64,000 nt of DNA from Streptomyces sp. NRRL B-1347 (GCF_000720325.1 NZ_JOJM01000020.1:42446-106445); one strand, 5' to 3'. Positions 47,351 through 55,642 are shown, counted from the stretch's first letter. A program made the numbers and translations. The notes: generated by a model not told the origin, from the sequence alone.

Positions 47351-47511
47351 GCGCACGACGCTAAGGACGCGGACCGACCGGACGGCATGACGCGAAACGT
47401 CACCACGGCTGACCCCCGCGCTCACCACCGCGCGCCCCCGCGGTGAATCAGCCAACCCCGCGCACGCCCGCGAGCGCTCCCTTCTTGAGCAGGTGCCCGG
47501 CGACTAACGTC

Positions 47512-48543
47512 ATGGTCATGGCCAGGCGGACGATCACCGTGCACCACGTGCGGGCCGTGTTGCGCGGCGCCGAGCGGCGCGGCATCGACACCGTGCCGCT
47601 GCTCCAGAGCGCACAGATCCCGCCCCTGCTGCTCGGCGACGACCGCGCCCGGATCACGGCGCCCCAGTTCGCCCGGCTCTTCCGGGAGTTGTACCGCTCG
47701 ACGCAGGACGAGTTCCTCGGCCTCGGCTCCTCGCCCAGCAGGCCCGGCACCTTCGCGATGATGTGCTACGCCGCGCTCGGCTGCCGCGACCTGGGCGCGG
47801 CCATGGAGCGCGGGGTCACCTTCTACGGGCTCTTCCCCGGCGGCCCCGACCTCGTGCTCACCCGCACCCGGGACGCCGCCGTCTTCACCGTGCGCAACGA
47901 CCTGGAGCAGGACTTCTTCCTCGCCGAGTGCCTCGTCATCATCTGGCACCGGCTGTGCAGCTGGCTGATCGGCCGCCGCATCCCGCTGCGCTGGGCCGAC
48001 TTCGGGCATCCGCCGCCCCCGCACAAGGACGAGTACGAGCTGCTCTTCGGCTGCCCCGTGCGCTTCGGCGCCGAGCACACCGGCGCCGGGCTCGCCCCGC
48101 ACTGGCTGAACGCGCCGCTGGTGCGCGACGAGGACGCGCTCTCCGCGATGCTGCGCCGCGCCCCCTTCGACCTGCTCTCGCGGCGCGAGTACGGCACCAC
48201 GGTCGCCGAGCAGGTGCGCCTGACCCTCGCCACCGCGCTGCGCGCCTCGCCGCGCCTGCCCTCGCTCGGCGAGATCGCGGCGCGCCTCGCGCTCAGCCCG
48301 TCGACGCTGCGCCGCCGCCTCGCCCAGGAGTCCACGTCGTACCAGGAGCTGAAGGACGCGGTGCGCAGGGACGCGGCGATCGCGGGCCTGGCGGAGGGCC
48401 GGGAGCCGATCGCGGACCTCGCGGCGCGGCTCGGCTTCTCGGAGGACACGGCGTTCCACCGGGCGTTCCGGCGGTGGACGGGGACGACGCCGGGGGCGTA
48501 CCGGTACGCGTACCGCGATGGTCCCGGCGGTCAACGAAGCTGA
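47512..48543 (+). CDS. AraC-family transcriptional regulator (OruR/ArgR-like)
   Basis: The 343-aa regulator has an N-terminal arabinose-binding-like domain of the AraC/OruR type (LLQSAQIPPLLLGDDRARIT) and a C-terminal double HTH (LALSPSTLRRRLAQESTSY, IADLAARLGFSEDTAFHRAF). Start at the ATG at 47512; a second in-frame ATG is at 47518 and a GTG at 47443. Divergent from the acyl-CoA ligase gene, which it may control. Confidence 0.9.
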   Translation: MVMARRTITVHHVRAVLRGAERRGIDTVPLLQSAQIPPLLLGDDRARITAPQFARLFRELYRSTQDEFLGLGSSPSRPGTFAMMCYAALGCRDLGAAMERGVTFYGLFPGGPDLVLTRTRDAAVFTVRNDLEQDFFLAECLVIIWHRLCSWLIGRRIPLRWADFGHPPPPHKDEYELLFGCPVRFGAEHTGAGLAPHWLNAPLVRDEDALSAMLRRAPFDLLSRREYGTTVAEQVRLTLATALRASPRLPSLGEIAARLALSPSTLRRRLAQESTSYQELKDAVRRDAAIAGLAEGREPIADLAARLGFSEDTAFHRAFRRWTGTTPGAYRYAYRDGPGGQRS

Positions 48544-48641
48544 GCGTTCCCGTCAGCCCCGTCCTTACTCGCGAGTCACTACGGTCGTCGGCGTCTGGGC
48601 GACCAACGACCCAGCCCCCCACGCACAGTTGGGAGACCCGC

Positions 48642-49847
48642 ATGCACGTACGTACGTCCCTCAGATGGCTGGCGGTGACGGCGGCGGCGGGCCTGGCGGC
48701 CGCGACGCTCGCCACCACCCCCGCGCACGCGGACGACGCGAACACCCCTGGTGGCACGGAGACTTCGGACGGCGCACCGGGAGCCGCGAGCGCCCCCGGT
48801 GACATCGTCACAACCGAGCCCAGCGCCTTCCACCCCCTGCCCGGCCAGCCCACGCACACCAAGGCCTGGAAGATCCACTACCGCTCGACGACGGCGAAGG
48901 GCGAGCCGAACACCGTCTCCGGCACGGTCATCGTGCCGCAGGACGGGCGCACGGGCCCGCGCCCGCTGATCACGTACGCCGTCGGCACGGTCGGCGTCGG
49001 CGACCACTGCGCGCCGAGCGCGGGCTTCCCCCGGGGCACCACCCTCGAAGCCAACCTCATCCAGCAGCTCACCCTGCGCGGCTGGGCCGTCGCCGTCACC
49101 GACTACGAGGGCCTCGGCACGCCCGGCGACCACACGTACACGGTCGGCCGCGCGGCGGGGCACGCCGTCCTCGACGCGGCCCGCGCCGCGATCCGGCTGC
49201 CCGGGGCGGGTCTCTCCAAGGACTCGCCGGTGGGCATCATGGGCTACTCGCAGGGCGGCCAGGCCACCTCCTGGGCGGCGGAGCTGCACGGCTCGTACGC
49301 CCCCGAACTGAAGGTGAAGGGCACGGCGACCGGCGGCGTGCCCGGCGACCTGCTGAAGGTGGCCGCCTTCAACGACGGCTCGTACGGCGCGGGCCTGATC
49401 TTCATGGCGGCGATCGGCCAGAACGCCGCGTTCCCCGAGCTGGACCTGGAGACGTACCTCAACCCGCTGGGCACCTCCCTCATCGGCAAGCTGCGGGACA
49501 GCTGCGTGGCCGACGGCTCGGTGCTCGGCGCCTTCAAGAAGATCAGCGACGTGACGACCAGGAACCCCCTGGAGCAGCCCGACTGGCGCCAGCGCCTGCG
49601 CGAGTCCCAGGTCGGCACCCGCGCCCCCGACGCACCCGTGTACCTCTACCACGCGCTCGCCGACGAACTGATCCCGTACGGCACCGGCAAGCAGGTCCGC
49701 GCGGACTGGTGCGCGAAGGGCGCGCAGGTCGAGTGGCACACGATCCCGCTCGGCGAACACGTCAGCGGCGTCATCACCCAGTCCCCCCTGGCCACCCAGT
49801 GGCTGGCCGACCGCTTCGCCGGCAAACCGGCCCGGAGCAACTGCTGA
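48642..49847 (+). CDS. secreted lipase (alpha/beta-hydrolase)
   Basis: The 401-aa product has a signal peptide ending at ATTPAHA and a LIP-family (secretory lipase) domain. The nucleophile is S203 in MGYSQGG, with candidate acid D in LADELIPYG and H in PLGEHVSG. Cysteines (DHCAPS, RDSCVAD, DWCAKG, C-terminal C) likely form two disulfides. GGGAG precedes the ATG by 7 nt. Confidence 0.92.
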   Translation: MHVRTSLRWLAVTAAAGLAAATLATTPAHADDANTPGGTETSDGAPGAASAPGDIVTTEPSAFHPLPGQPTHTKAWKIHYRSTTAKGEPNTVSGTVIVPQDGRTGPRPLITYAVGTVGVGDHCAPSAGFPRGTTLEANLIQQLTLRGWAVAVTDYEGLGTPGDHTYTVGRAAGHAVLDAARAAIRLPGAGLSKDSPVGIMGYSQGGQATSWAAELHGSYAPELKVKGTATGGVPGDLLKVAAFNDGSYGAGLIFMAAIGQNAAFPELDLETYLNPLGTSLIGKLRDSCVADGSVLGAFKKISDVTTRNPLEQPDWRQRLRESQVGTRAPDAPVYLYHALADELIPYGTGKQVRADWCAKGAQVEWHTIPLGEHVSGVITQSPLATQWLADRFAGKPARSNC

Positions 49848-49920
49848 CCCCCACCCGCACCACGCGCCGCCCGGGCCGGGACCCCGCCCGCGCGGCGCCC
49901 CCGTGACGTCGCCCCGGAAG

Positions 49921-50469
49921 TCAGGACCTGCCGTCCGGGAAGTGCCGTCCGGGGGCCGCGTGTCCGGGGTCGCCGGGCGCGTGCCGCGCCGTGCCGGGAC
50001 GGCCCGGCTCCGGGAACTCCCGCACGCGCAGCCGCCGCACCGGCGCCCCCTCGGTGTCCGGGTGCCCCGTGCCGCGAGTGGGGCCGAGGTCTTCGCCGTA
50101 GGCAAGGCCGCGCGGGGTGCCCGACGGGCTCTCCGGGCGCGCGGGATCCTCGCCGTACGCGGTGCCGAACGGGGCCCGCTCCGGGTAGGCGCGGTCAGCG
50201 CCGGACCGGGCCCCTGCGGGTGCCTCCTGTCCGGAGCACGCGCACGCCGTGTTCCCCGCGCCGGGCTCCCGGCCCCGCTCCTGCCAGCCCGCGCGGAACC
50301 AGGCCGCGCGGTCCCTCTCGACCTCCTCCTCGGTGACGACGCGCACGCGCTCCGCGCCGACCTCGCGCACCTTGTCACCGAGTTCGGCGAGGAGCTCGAC
50401 CACGAGCCGCTGGCCCGCGTCCCGCGCACCGTGCGCCGACCCCTCCGGCCCGTCCCCCGCGTTGACCAT
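49921..50469 (-). CDS. conserved hypothetical protein beside the XRE regulator
   Basis: A protein of about 182 aa. The N-terminal ~65 residues form a helical domain (LVVELLAELGDKVREVGAER, VVTEEEVERDRAAWFRAGW) and the rest is Pro/Gly-rich and probably disordered. The ATG at 50469 is favoured because GAGGAGG is 8 nt upstream; two in-frame starts (50475, 50487) are closer to the Shine-Dalgarno sequence than usual. Downstream of the XRE gene and probably co-transcribed. Confidence 0.65.
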   Translation of the reverse strand: MVNAGDGPEGSAHGARDAGQRLVVELLAELGDKVREVGAERVRVVTEEEVERDRAAWFRAGWQERGREPGAGNTACACSGQEAPAGARSGADRAYPERAPFGTAYGEDPARPESPSGTPRGLAYGEDLGPTRGTGHPDTEGAPVRRLRVREFPEPGRPGTARHAPGDPGHAAPGRHFPDGRS

Positions 50470-50508
50470 CTCCATATCCCTCCTCAACGCCCCGAAGGCA
50501 TCTGGCCG

Positions 50509-50988
50509 TTACCCACCGCCGCCGCCCTCCGGCAGGAACTGCCTCACCACCCTCACGAACAACTCCTGTAGTTCCACAGGGACTTCCATTCTCCGTGCGG
50601 CCTCCTCCGGACTCATCCGGTAATCCGCCGCCCCTCCGTCCGACCGCTGGTTTCCGGACAGCGGAAGATCCTCCTCCGTGAGCCGCCCCGACCGGATGAG
50701 CATGTCCCGCAGCGGCACGTCGAGCACCGCGGCCAGGCGCCGCATCGTCTCCAGGTCAGGCATGCTCTGCCGCTGCAACAGCCTGCTGACGCCCGCCCGG
50801 TGCACCCCGGCGTCGTCCGCGAGTTTGGACTTGCCGCCGCCGCGCGGACTGTCGATGTCGTAGCCCCGGCGGCGCATCAGGTCCTCGATCCAGCCGGCGA
50901 ACTCGTCAAGCCCGTCGGTACGGTCCCTCCCGGCGTCCCCGTCGACGTCCTGGCCCCTGCGTGCGGTAGCCCCCGAACTCGGACGCAT
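50509..50988 (-). CDS. XRE-family DNA-binding protein
   Basis: A 159-aa protein with an HTH at about 45-100 (KLADDAGVHRAGVSRLLQRQ, LAAVLDVPLRDMLI) and a C-terminal tail ending in GGGGG. GGGGAG precedes the ATG at 50988. It is divergent from the WhiB-like and tail genes and is the natural candidate for their repressor. Confidence 0.85.
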   Translation of the reverse strand: MRPSSGATARRGQDVDGDAGRDRTDGLDEFAGWIEDLMRRRGYDIDSPRGGGKSKLADDAGVHRAGVSRLLQRQSMPDLETMRRLAAVLDVPLRDMLIRSGRLTEEDLPLSGNQRSDGGAADYRMSPEEAARRMEVPVELQELFVRVVRQFLPEGGGGG

Positions 50989-51232
50989 GTGATCGCTCTC
51001 CCCTCGTCGCGAGGTGGGCAGCGTATCGAGCGTGCGCGCACCGCCGTGTGTGCGTGCACGCACGCATTCGTGGAGATTCCGTCAACCCACGCACTGCACA
51101 TGCGAGTTCGACCATCGACGCACCCTTCCCGCCAGACCCATGACAGCTTGCGTGCGCACACGCACCATGCGACGCTGAGAGCTCGTTCGTCACGCTCGAA
51201 CGAATGTTCCCACATCTTGGGAGGGCTTACAC
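50989..51232. promoter_or_regulatory. divergent control region with multiple dyads
   Basis: A 244-bp region holding GTGCGCGCAC (51032-51041), GTGCGTGCACGCAC (51050-51063), TGCGTG-CGCA-CACGCA (51149-51164) and TCGTTCG-TCACGCT-CGAACGA (51183-51203). Repeated TGCGTG elements suggest operators for the XRE regulator controlling the tail locus. Confidence 0.6.
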
Positions 51233-51520
51233 GTGCCTGCTTCAACGATGTCGCCACAACCCGCCCCGACCAGCCCGGACTTCATCCGACCCGGCACCGG
51301 GGGCGAGCACCTCGACTGGCGCAGGTCGGCCGCCTGCGCCGATCTTCCACAACACTCCGTGTTCACCAGAATCCCCTCCGAAGCCGCCGCGGTATTGCGA
51401 GCCTGCAACCAGTGCCCCATCCGTAAGGAGTGCGAAGCCGTGGTCGACCCCGCGCACACCTGGTTCGACGGCGTCAGCGGGGGCCGGTTATGGCGCAACG
51501 GCCGGGAGGTGGCGGCATGA
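51233..51520 (+). CDS. WhiB-like iron-sulfur transcription factor
   Basis: A 95-aa Wbl protein with cysteines C35, C58, C61 and C67 (CX2CX5C after a distant first Cys), which bind a [4Fe-4S] cluster. The turn motif is GVSGG rather than the usual G[VI]WGG, and the basic C-terminal tail is very short, so DNA binding may be altered. The GTG at 51233 has GGGAGGG upstream. Overlaps the next gene by 4 bp. First gene of the presumed tail-locus control operon. Confidence 0.87.
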   Translation: MPASTMSPQPAPTSPDFIRPGTGGEHLDWRRSAACADLPQHSVFTRIPSEAAAVLRACNQCPIRKECEAVVDPAHTWFDGVSGGRLWRNGREVAA

Positions 51521-52062
51521 GCGCCGCGACCGCGCCCTCGCTCCTGGACAGCGACGGCCCCGCCGTGTGGCTGGGCGCCCTCGCGCGGCGCTTCCCCGAC
51601 CTGCTCGCCGAGCTGACCCCGAGCACGTCCCGCACCCTGCGCGAGCGCCCCGGGCCGACCCGCGTCGGCGGCACGGCCGCGCCCGTCCGCCTGTACGTCT
51701 CGGACGCGATCCGCGACATCACCGACGGCGTGGTGGAGTTGGAGGATGCGGTCCGTGACCGGCTCGGCCTGCGCCGGGTGGCGCCCGCGCCCGTACCCGT
51801 ACGTCTGCGGCGCGTCGCCGGGCTGCTGGGCCGTGTGGCGGACCACCCCGACCTGGCCGCGCACATCGCGGACGAGGCCCGCCGCATGACGTACCGCTGC
51901 GCGCGGGCGCTCGGCGACCCCGAGCAGCTGCTGCGCGTCGCGGGGCGCTGCCCCGCCTGCGACTCGGTGTCCTTGCGGGCGTTTCCGGAGCGGGCGGTGG
52001 TGATGTGCGTGAACCCCGTGTGCCGCCATGTCCTCGAGGGCGCGGAGGCCGGTACCGGATGA
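51517..52062 (+). CDS. zinc-ribbon regulator-type protein
   Basis: A 181-aa protein, helical for most of its length, ending in a zinc ribbon (RCPACDSVSLRAF, VVMCVNPVCRHVLEG). This type of protein accompanies wbl and MerR-like genes in phage-derived loci; function unknown. The 4-bp overlaps on both sides imply coupling. Confidence 0.75.
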   Translation: MSAATAPSLLDSDGPAVWLGALARRFPDLLAELTPSTSRTLRERPGPTRVGGTAAPVRLYVSDAIRDITDGVVELEDAVRDRLGLRRVAPAPVPVRLRRVAGLLGRVADHPDLAAHIADEARRMTYRCARALGDPEQLLRVAGRCPACDSVSLRAFPERAVVMCVNPVCRHVLEGAEAGTG

Positions 52063-52259
52063 GTGCGGCACGGGGTGACGGCGGCCCCCTCATCACCGGA
52101 GAGCTGGCCGCGGCCGAAGTGAGCGTGTCGGCCGCGACCATCCGCAAGTGGGTGCAGCTCGGGCACCTCGCGGCGGCGGGGCGCCAGGGACGGCGGCATC
52201 TGTACCGCCTGGAGGACGTGTTCGCGGCGGAGCGGACGGCACGACGGCGGGCCGGATAG
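52059..52259 (+). CDS. MerR-like helix-turn-helix protein
   Basis: A 66-aa protein that is essentially one winged HTH: VSVSAATIRKWVQLGHL and the wing GRQGRRHLYRLEDV. Similar small excisionase/MerR-type proteins regulate prophage operons. The ATG overlaps the preceding stop by 4 bp. Its stop is in the first unit of an 18-bp tandem repeat. Confidence 0.8.
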   Translation: MSAARGDGGPLITGELAAAEVSVSAATIRKWVQLGHLAAAGRQGRRHLYRLEDVFAAERTARRRAG

Positions 52260-52299
52260 CGACAGCGGGCCGGATAGCGACGGCGGGCCGGATAGCGGC
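52246..52299 (+). repeat. 18-bp tandem repeat with three in-frame stops
   Basis: Three 18-bp units (consensus GGCGGGCCGGATAGCGAC) start at 52246, 52264 and 52282. A TAG stop in frame with the HTH gene lies in each (52257, 52275, 52293). Confidence 0.85.
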
Positions 52300-52308
52300 G
52301 GAGAAGAC

Positions 52309-52339
52309 AGGGCGGGCCTCACTGCGAGGCCCGCCCTTT
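52309..52339 (+). terminator. terminator after the regulatory genes
   Basis: AGGGCGGGCCTC (52309-52320) / GAGGCCCGCCCT (52326-52337), 5-nt loop, then TTTC-type tail. It ends the regulatory operon before the tail genes. Confidence 0.88.
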
Positions 52340-52544
52340 CCGCGTCCGAAGCACCGCGCACGAGCCCCGCCGACCCGCGCACGAGCCGCACCCCGCTGGG
52401 CGACCGATCCACAACGTCCCAGCTCAGGTACGTGAGTTGCGACCCGGAGCCCCCTCGCTCACACTTGGAGCAGCGGCAGAGCTGCGCCCCGGACCGGGGC
52501 GGCGGACCTGCCGCTTTTCGCTGCCCAGCGAAGGGAGCATTCAT

Positions 52545-52946
52545 GTGAGCGTCCTGGACTTCCCCGACGCGGAACGCCTGATCGTCGACTTCCTGAAGAA
52601 CCGCCCCGAGCTGGCCGGTGCGACGGTCGACAACCGTCCGCCCGCCGGATTCGACGGCACCCAGAAGGCCGTCCTCGTCTCCCGCGTCGGCGGCGCCTGG
52701 GTCGACGACCAGCACCTGGACCAGCCGCTGCTGGACCTGGAGGCGTACGGCCCGGACAAGACGGCGGCGCACGCCGTCGCCCTCGCGGCCCGGGCCTGCG
52801 TCCTCGGACTGGCCGGGACGGCCCACGGCAGCGCCGTCGTCACCGACGTCGCCGAGTCCGACGGGCCGCGCTGGCTGCCGGACTACAACCGTCCACGGGG
52901 CAACCGCTACCTCACGACGGTCCAGCTGCGACTGCGCCTGGCCTGA
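52545..52946 (+). CDS. phage tail terminator-like protein
   Basis: A 133-aa protein resembling tail-completion/terminator proteins of siphoviruses: FPDAERLIVDFLKNRPELAG, VSRVGGAWVDDQHLDQPLLD, LEAYGPDKTAAHAVALAARA and a final strand NRYLTTVQLRLRL. This family closes the head-proximal end of a tail tube. The GTG at 52545 has AAGGGAG 7-8 nt upstream. First gene of the tail cassette. Confidence 0.75.
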   Translation: MSVLDFPDAERLIVDFLKNRPELAGATVDNRPPAGFDGTQKAVLVSRVGGAWVDDQHLDQPLLDLEAYGPDKTAAHAVALAARACVLGLAGTAHGSAVVTDVAESDGPRWLPDYNRPRGNRYLTTVQLRLRLA

Positions 52947-52966
52947 GCCCGTGCCTGCCCGGCCAC

Positions 52967-52990
52967 GGCCCCGCCTGCTCCGGCGGGGCC
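52967..52990 (+). terminator. attenuating hairpin before the tail tube gene
   Basis: GGCCCCGCC (52967-52975) / GGCGGGGCC (52982-52990) followed by TTCTTC, 40 nt before the tail tube start. It may reduce readthrough and so set tube expression apart. Confidence 0.65.
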
Positions 52991-53031
52991 TTCTTCATGC
53001 CCGAAACACCTTTCGCACCCGAGGAGTTCCC

Positions 53032-53679
53032 ATGCCCAACCCCTCCGCCAACAACGGTGGCCAGATCCGCGTCGCGGGCACCGGCCGCATCCTGGTCGCC
53101 CCGGTCACCCTGCCGGCCGCCGGGTCCGCCGACCCGCTCCCGGTCCCGGTCCCCCGTACGACCACCGACGACTGGCCGCTCCCGCACTGGCAGGACCTGG
53201 GCTTCACCACGACCGACGGGATCAAGTTCAACAAGAAGGAGAAGATCGATCCCGTCGACACCTGGCAGTCGGCGACGCCGGCCCGGTTCATCTACTCCGA
53301 CCGCGACCTCACGGTGAAGTTCCAGCTCCTGCAGATGAACAAGCAGACCCTCGCCTTCTTCATGGGCATCCCGGCGTCGGAGATCAAGCCGACCAAGATC
53401 CCCGAGGGCACGCCCCCGCAGGACAAGGTGGTCGACGGCACCTACGAGTTCCAGCTGCCGAGCAATCCGCAGAAGGACGAGCGCGCCCTGGGCATCGAGT
53501 TCAAGGACGGCTCGGACATCACGTACCGCTTCATCATTCCGCGCGGCCAGGTCACCGAGACCGAGGAGCTGGGGCTGACCCGGACCGGGGCGCTGAAGCT
53601 CGGCGTGACCTTCACGGCCCTCGAGGGGCCGAACGGCGAGCTGGCCAAGTGGATCATGAAGGACAAGTCCTACGCGTAG
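53032..53679 (+). CDS. phage-type tail tube protein
   Basis: A 215-aa major tail protein of the siphovirus type (VAGTGRILVAPVTLP, FNKKEKIDPVDTWQSATPA, LTVKFQLLQMNKQTLAFFM). The position between tail terminator and the G/GT chaperones supports this call. It has its own strong ribosome binding site, GAGGAG. No sheath gene lies beside it, so the tail would be non-contractile. Confidence 0.85.
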   Translation: MPNPSANNGGQIRVAGTGRILVAPVTLPAAGSADPLPVPVPRTTTDDWPLPHWQDLGFTTTDGIKFNKKEKIDPVDTWQSATPARFIYSDRDLTVKFQLLQMNKQTLAFFMGIPASEIKPTKIPEGTPPQDKVVDGTYEFQLPSNPQKDERALGIEFKDGSDITYRFIIPRGQVTETEELGLTRTGALKLGVTFTALEGPNGELAKWIMKDKSYA

Positions 53680-53764
53680 GCCGCAGGCCCGGGCGGGGTG
53701 GCCGGCCCCGGCCGCCCCGCCCGGGCACCCCACCCCGTCACCCCTCATCGGAGACTGGAGACCC

Positions 53765-54055
53765 ATGCCCGCCTTCAACGTCAACGCCGCCCGTGCCCAG
53801 CGCCTCGAAGCGCTCGGCCGGACCTGGGCCTTCGAGCTCGACGGCGACACTTTCGAACTCCCCACCGAGCTGACGCGCGCGGTGGCGCACCAGCTCCGCG
53901 CCCTCGACGACAACGACGTCGACGGCCTGCTCGCGCTCCTCCTGGGCGAGCAGCAGTTCGCGCGCTTCGCCCGGCACGAGACGACCATGCAGGACATCGC
54001 CGCGATCCTCGAGGCCTACGGCAAGGAGACGGGGCTCGGCCTGGGGGAAGACTGA
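53765..54055 (+). CDS. tail assembly chaperone G
   Basis: A 96-aa acidic helical protein (FELPTELTRAVAHQLRALDD, QDIAAILEAYGKETG) in the position of gpG of siphophages. The ribosome binding site is GGAGACTGGAG. It ends in a slippery region (54043-54049) from which a longer GT product is expected. It should bind the tape measure while the tube polymerises. Confidence 0.82.
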   Translation: MPAFNVNAARAQRLEALGRTWAFELDGDTFELPTELTRAVAHQLRALDDNDVDGLLALLLGEQQFARFARHETTMQDIAAILEAYGKETGLGLGED

Positions 54056-54456
54056 GCCTCGGCGAGCTCGTCGACGAACACGCCGAGGCCCTCGAGGCGG
54101 ACCTCCTCCGCCACTACGGCGTCGACCTCCTGGACTGGCACCGCGGCCGCCTCACCTCCCGTCGGCTCGCGGTCCTGATCCGCCACCTGCCACGCGACAG
54201 CGCCCTGCACCGCGAGCTCCACGGGGAGGCGGCGGAGTGGGCGGTGACGGACCATCTCCTGGCCCACGCGGTGGACCAACTGGCCGAGGCGAACTGGATG
54301 TTCGCAATGGTCAACCGGGACGAGGAGGCGGAGCCGCCGGCACCGCCACAGCCTCTGCCCAGGCCGGGTTCCGCCGCCACCGACGCCGCCGCGTCCGATG
54401 CCCCATCGCACCAAGGGCCGGATCCGGCCCGGCTGGCCGCGTTCTTCGCCGGGTGA
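53765..54456 (+). CDS. tail assembly chaperone GT, by -1 frameshift
   Basis: The second reading frame from 54046 to 54456 has no start of its own but good coding bias (SLGELVDEHAEALEADLLRH). A -1 slip on the GGG codon at 54044-54046 joins it to G, giving about 230 aa. The T part is helical and ends in a Pro/Ala-rich tail. This G/GT arrangement is conserved in tailed phages and tailocins. Confidence 0.72.
54043..54089 (+). promoter_or_regulatory. -1 frameshift signal of the tail chaperones
   Basis: Slippery GGGGGAA at 54043-54049, a 6-nt spacer containing the G stop codon, then a hairpin GCCTCGGCG (54056-54064) / CGCCGAGGC (54081-54089). Confidence 0.7.
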
Positions 54457-54506
54457 CCGGCTCCCGGAGACACCCGACACGATGGCCGACTTCAAAAGCG
54501 GGACCG

Positions 54507-55082
54507 TCAGCCGCGCAGCTTGACTTCCCAGCGCCCCACGTCCCCCCAGCCCCAACCGGCCCTGGCTGCGCTCACCACGATCAGTCCTGGCTTCCGCGGA
54601 AGAGTGATGGTCCCGTGGAATTTGTCGTCGTGAGAGATCAGCACACCCTTTTCCTTCCCCTCCAGGTCGAACAGCGTCACACAGCCACGATTCGAAAACG
54701 TGACGTCCGCCTGTCGCGAACCTCCGGAATAGGAAAAGACTCGCGAGGCTTCCGCGGTCTCGACCTCTCCCAGGCGAGGCGCGTCCGTCACCTCGCTCAG
54801 GGCGACGTTCCACGTTCGTACGATGTGCACGCCGCCGGTAATTCCGAGCCGACCGTACTCGGCGGGTATGAAGAGATGGGACTTTCTCTTTCCCATCGCC
54901 GAACCGCCTACCTTCTCTCTTCGCACGGAGTTCTTCGTCGCCTTTTGCCCGGTGACGTAGAACCCCTTCCCCAGGAGCCCTCCCCATAACTCCGCGAGCA
55001 GCACACGACCGGAGAGATCCTCCGGAACATCGAATTCGGACTCCCCGCGCCCGGAGAACAAGCGCCTGGATTCTGTGTGCAT
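54507..55082 (-). CDS. uncharacterised protein inserted antisense in the tail cassette
   Basis: A 191-aa protein on the strand opposite to all tail genes. It has no signal peptide and is predicted to be beta-rich (VFSYSGGSRQADVTFSNRG, GWGWGDVGRWEVKLRG) with GKGFYVTGQKATKNSVRREK in the middle. Codon use is less GC-biased than in its neighbours. No family recognised. Its start is only 29 bp from the divergent coiled-coil gene at 55112, which suggests a shared promoter region and a joint origin. Confidence 0.72.
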   Translation of the reverse strand: MHTESRRLFSGRGESEFDVPEDLSGRVLLAELWGGLLGKGFYVTGQKATKNSVRREKVGGSAMGKRKSHLFIPAEYGRLGITGGVHIVRTWNVALSEVTDAPRLGEVETAEASRVFSYSGGSRQADVTFSNRGCVTLFDLEGKEKGVLISHDDKFHGTITLPRKPGLIVVSAARAGWGWGDVGRWEVKLRG

Positions 55083-55111
55083 CGACCAATCCTCCGAGGT
55101 GAGGGATAGAC

Positions 55112-55612
55112 ATGAGCAACGATGAAGTAAAGGACCTCAAGGACAGACTGTCAGACGTCGAGAAGGAGTTCCAGACCTTCAAATGGAAGCTGGAAACCGG
55201 CTGGCTGAAGGGGGAGGCGGTCGGCGCGTCCGCCGCCGCGACAGGAGTTTCCGGTTCCGCCTCGGCTGTATCGGGCGAGTTCACCGCTCTCAGCGGCGGC
55301 CTCAAGCTCTGGAACTTCGAGTACGACATGCTCGCGGAGCGGGAGAAGAGGCGCCTCAAGGCCGCGAAGAAGGATCCGGACTCCCTGTCCGATCGCATCA
55401 CCGAGGTGGACGGGCGAGCGGACCGGCGCCTCAGAGCCATGAACCGCGACCTGAATCAGAAGCTTCGGCTCAAGGCCGACCGGTCCGCCGTCGGGGACGC
55501 CAACACCCGGCAGAACAGCCAGATTCAGAACCTCCAGCTGACGGCCGGGCGCGCGATCGAGGAAGTACGTCGGCTGTACGGCGAGATCGAGCGCCTCGAC
55601 GGCCGGTTCTGA
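55112..55612 (+). CDS. coiled-coil protein inserted beside the tape measure
   Basis: A 166-aa protein, mostly coiled coil: DEVKDLKDRLSDVEKEFQTF, a short Ala/Gly/Ser hydrophobic stretch (AVGASAAATGVSGSASAV), then DRITEVDGRADRRLRAMNRD and QNSQIQNLQLTAGRAIEEVR. GAGGGA precedes the ATG. The position between chaperones and tape measure is not occupied in standard tail cassettes. It pairs with the antisense gene at 54507-55082. It might be a tail fibre adaptor, an immunity-type protein or a moron; no homologue recognised. Confidence 0.7.
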   Translation: MSNDEVKDLKDRLSDVEKEFQTFKWKLETGWLKGEAVGASAAATGVSGSASAVSGEFTALSGGLKLWNFEYDMLAEREKRRLKAAKKDPDSLSDRITEVDGRADRRLRAMNRDLNQKLRLKADRSAVGDANTRQNSQIQNLQLTAGRAIEEVRRLYGEIERLDGRF

Positions 55613-55642
55613 CGTCGGCCCCGCACCCCGGGAGGAGCATCC

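Noticed and set aside
52260..52544. Possible small gene between the regulatory genes and the tail terminator
   Set aside because: The region is filled by an 18-bp repeat and a terminator; remaining frames lack a start with a ribosome binding site.
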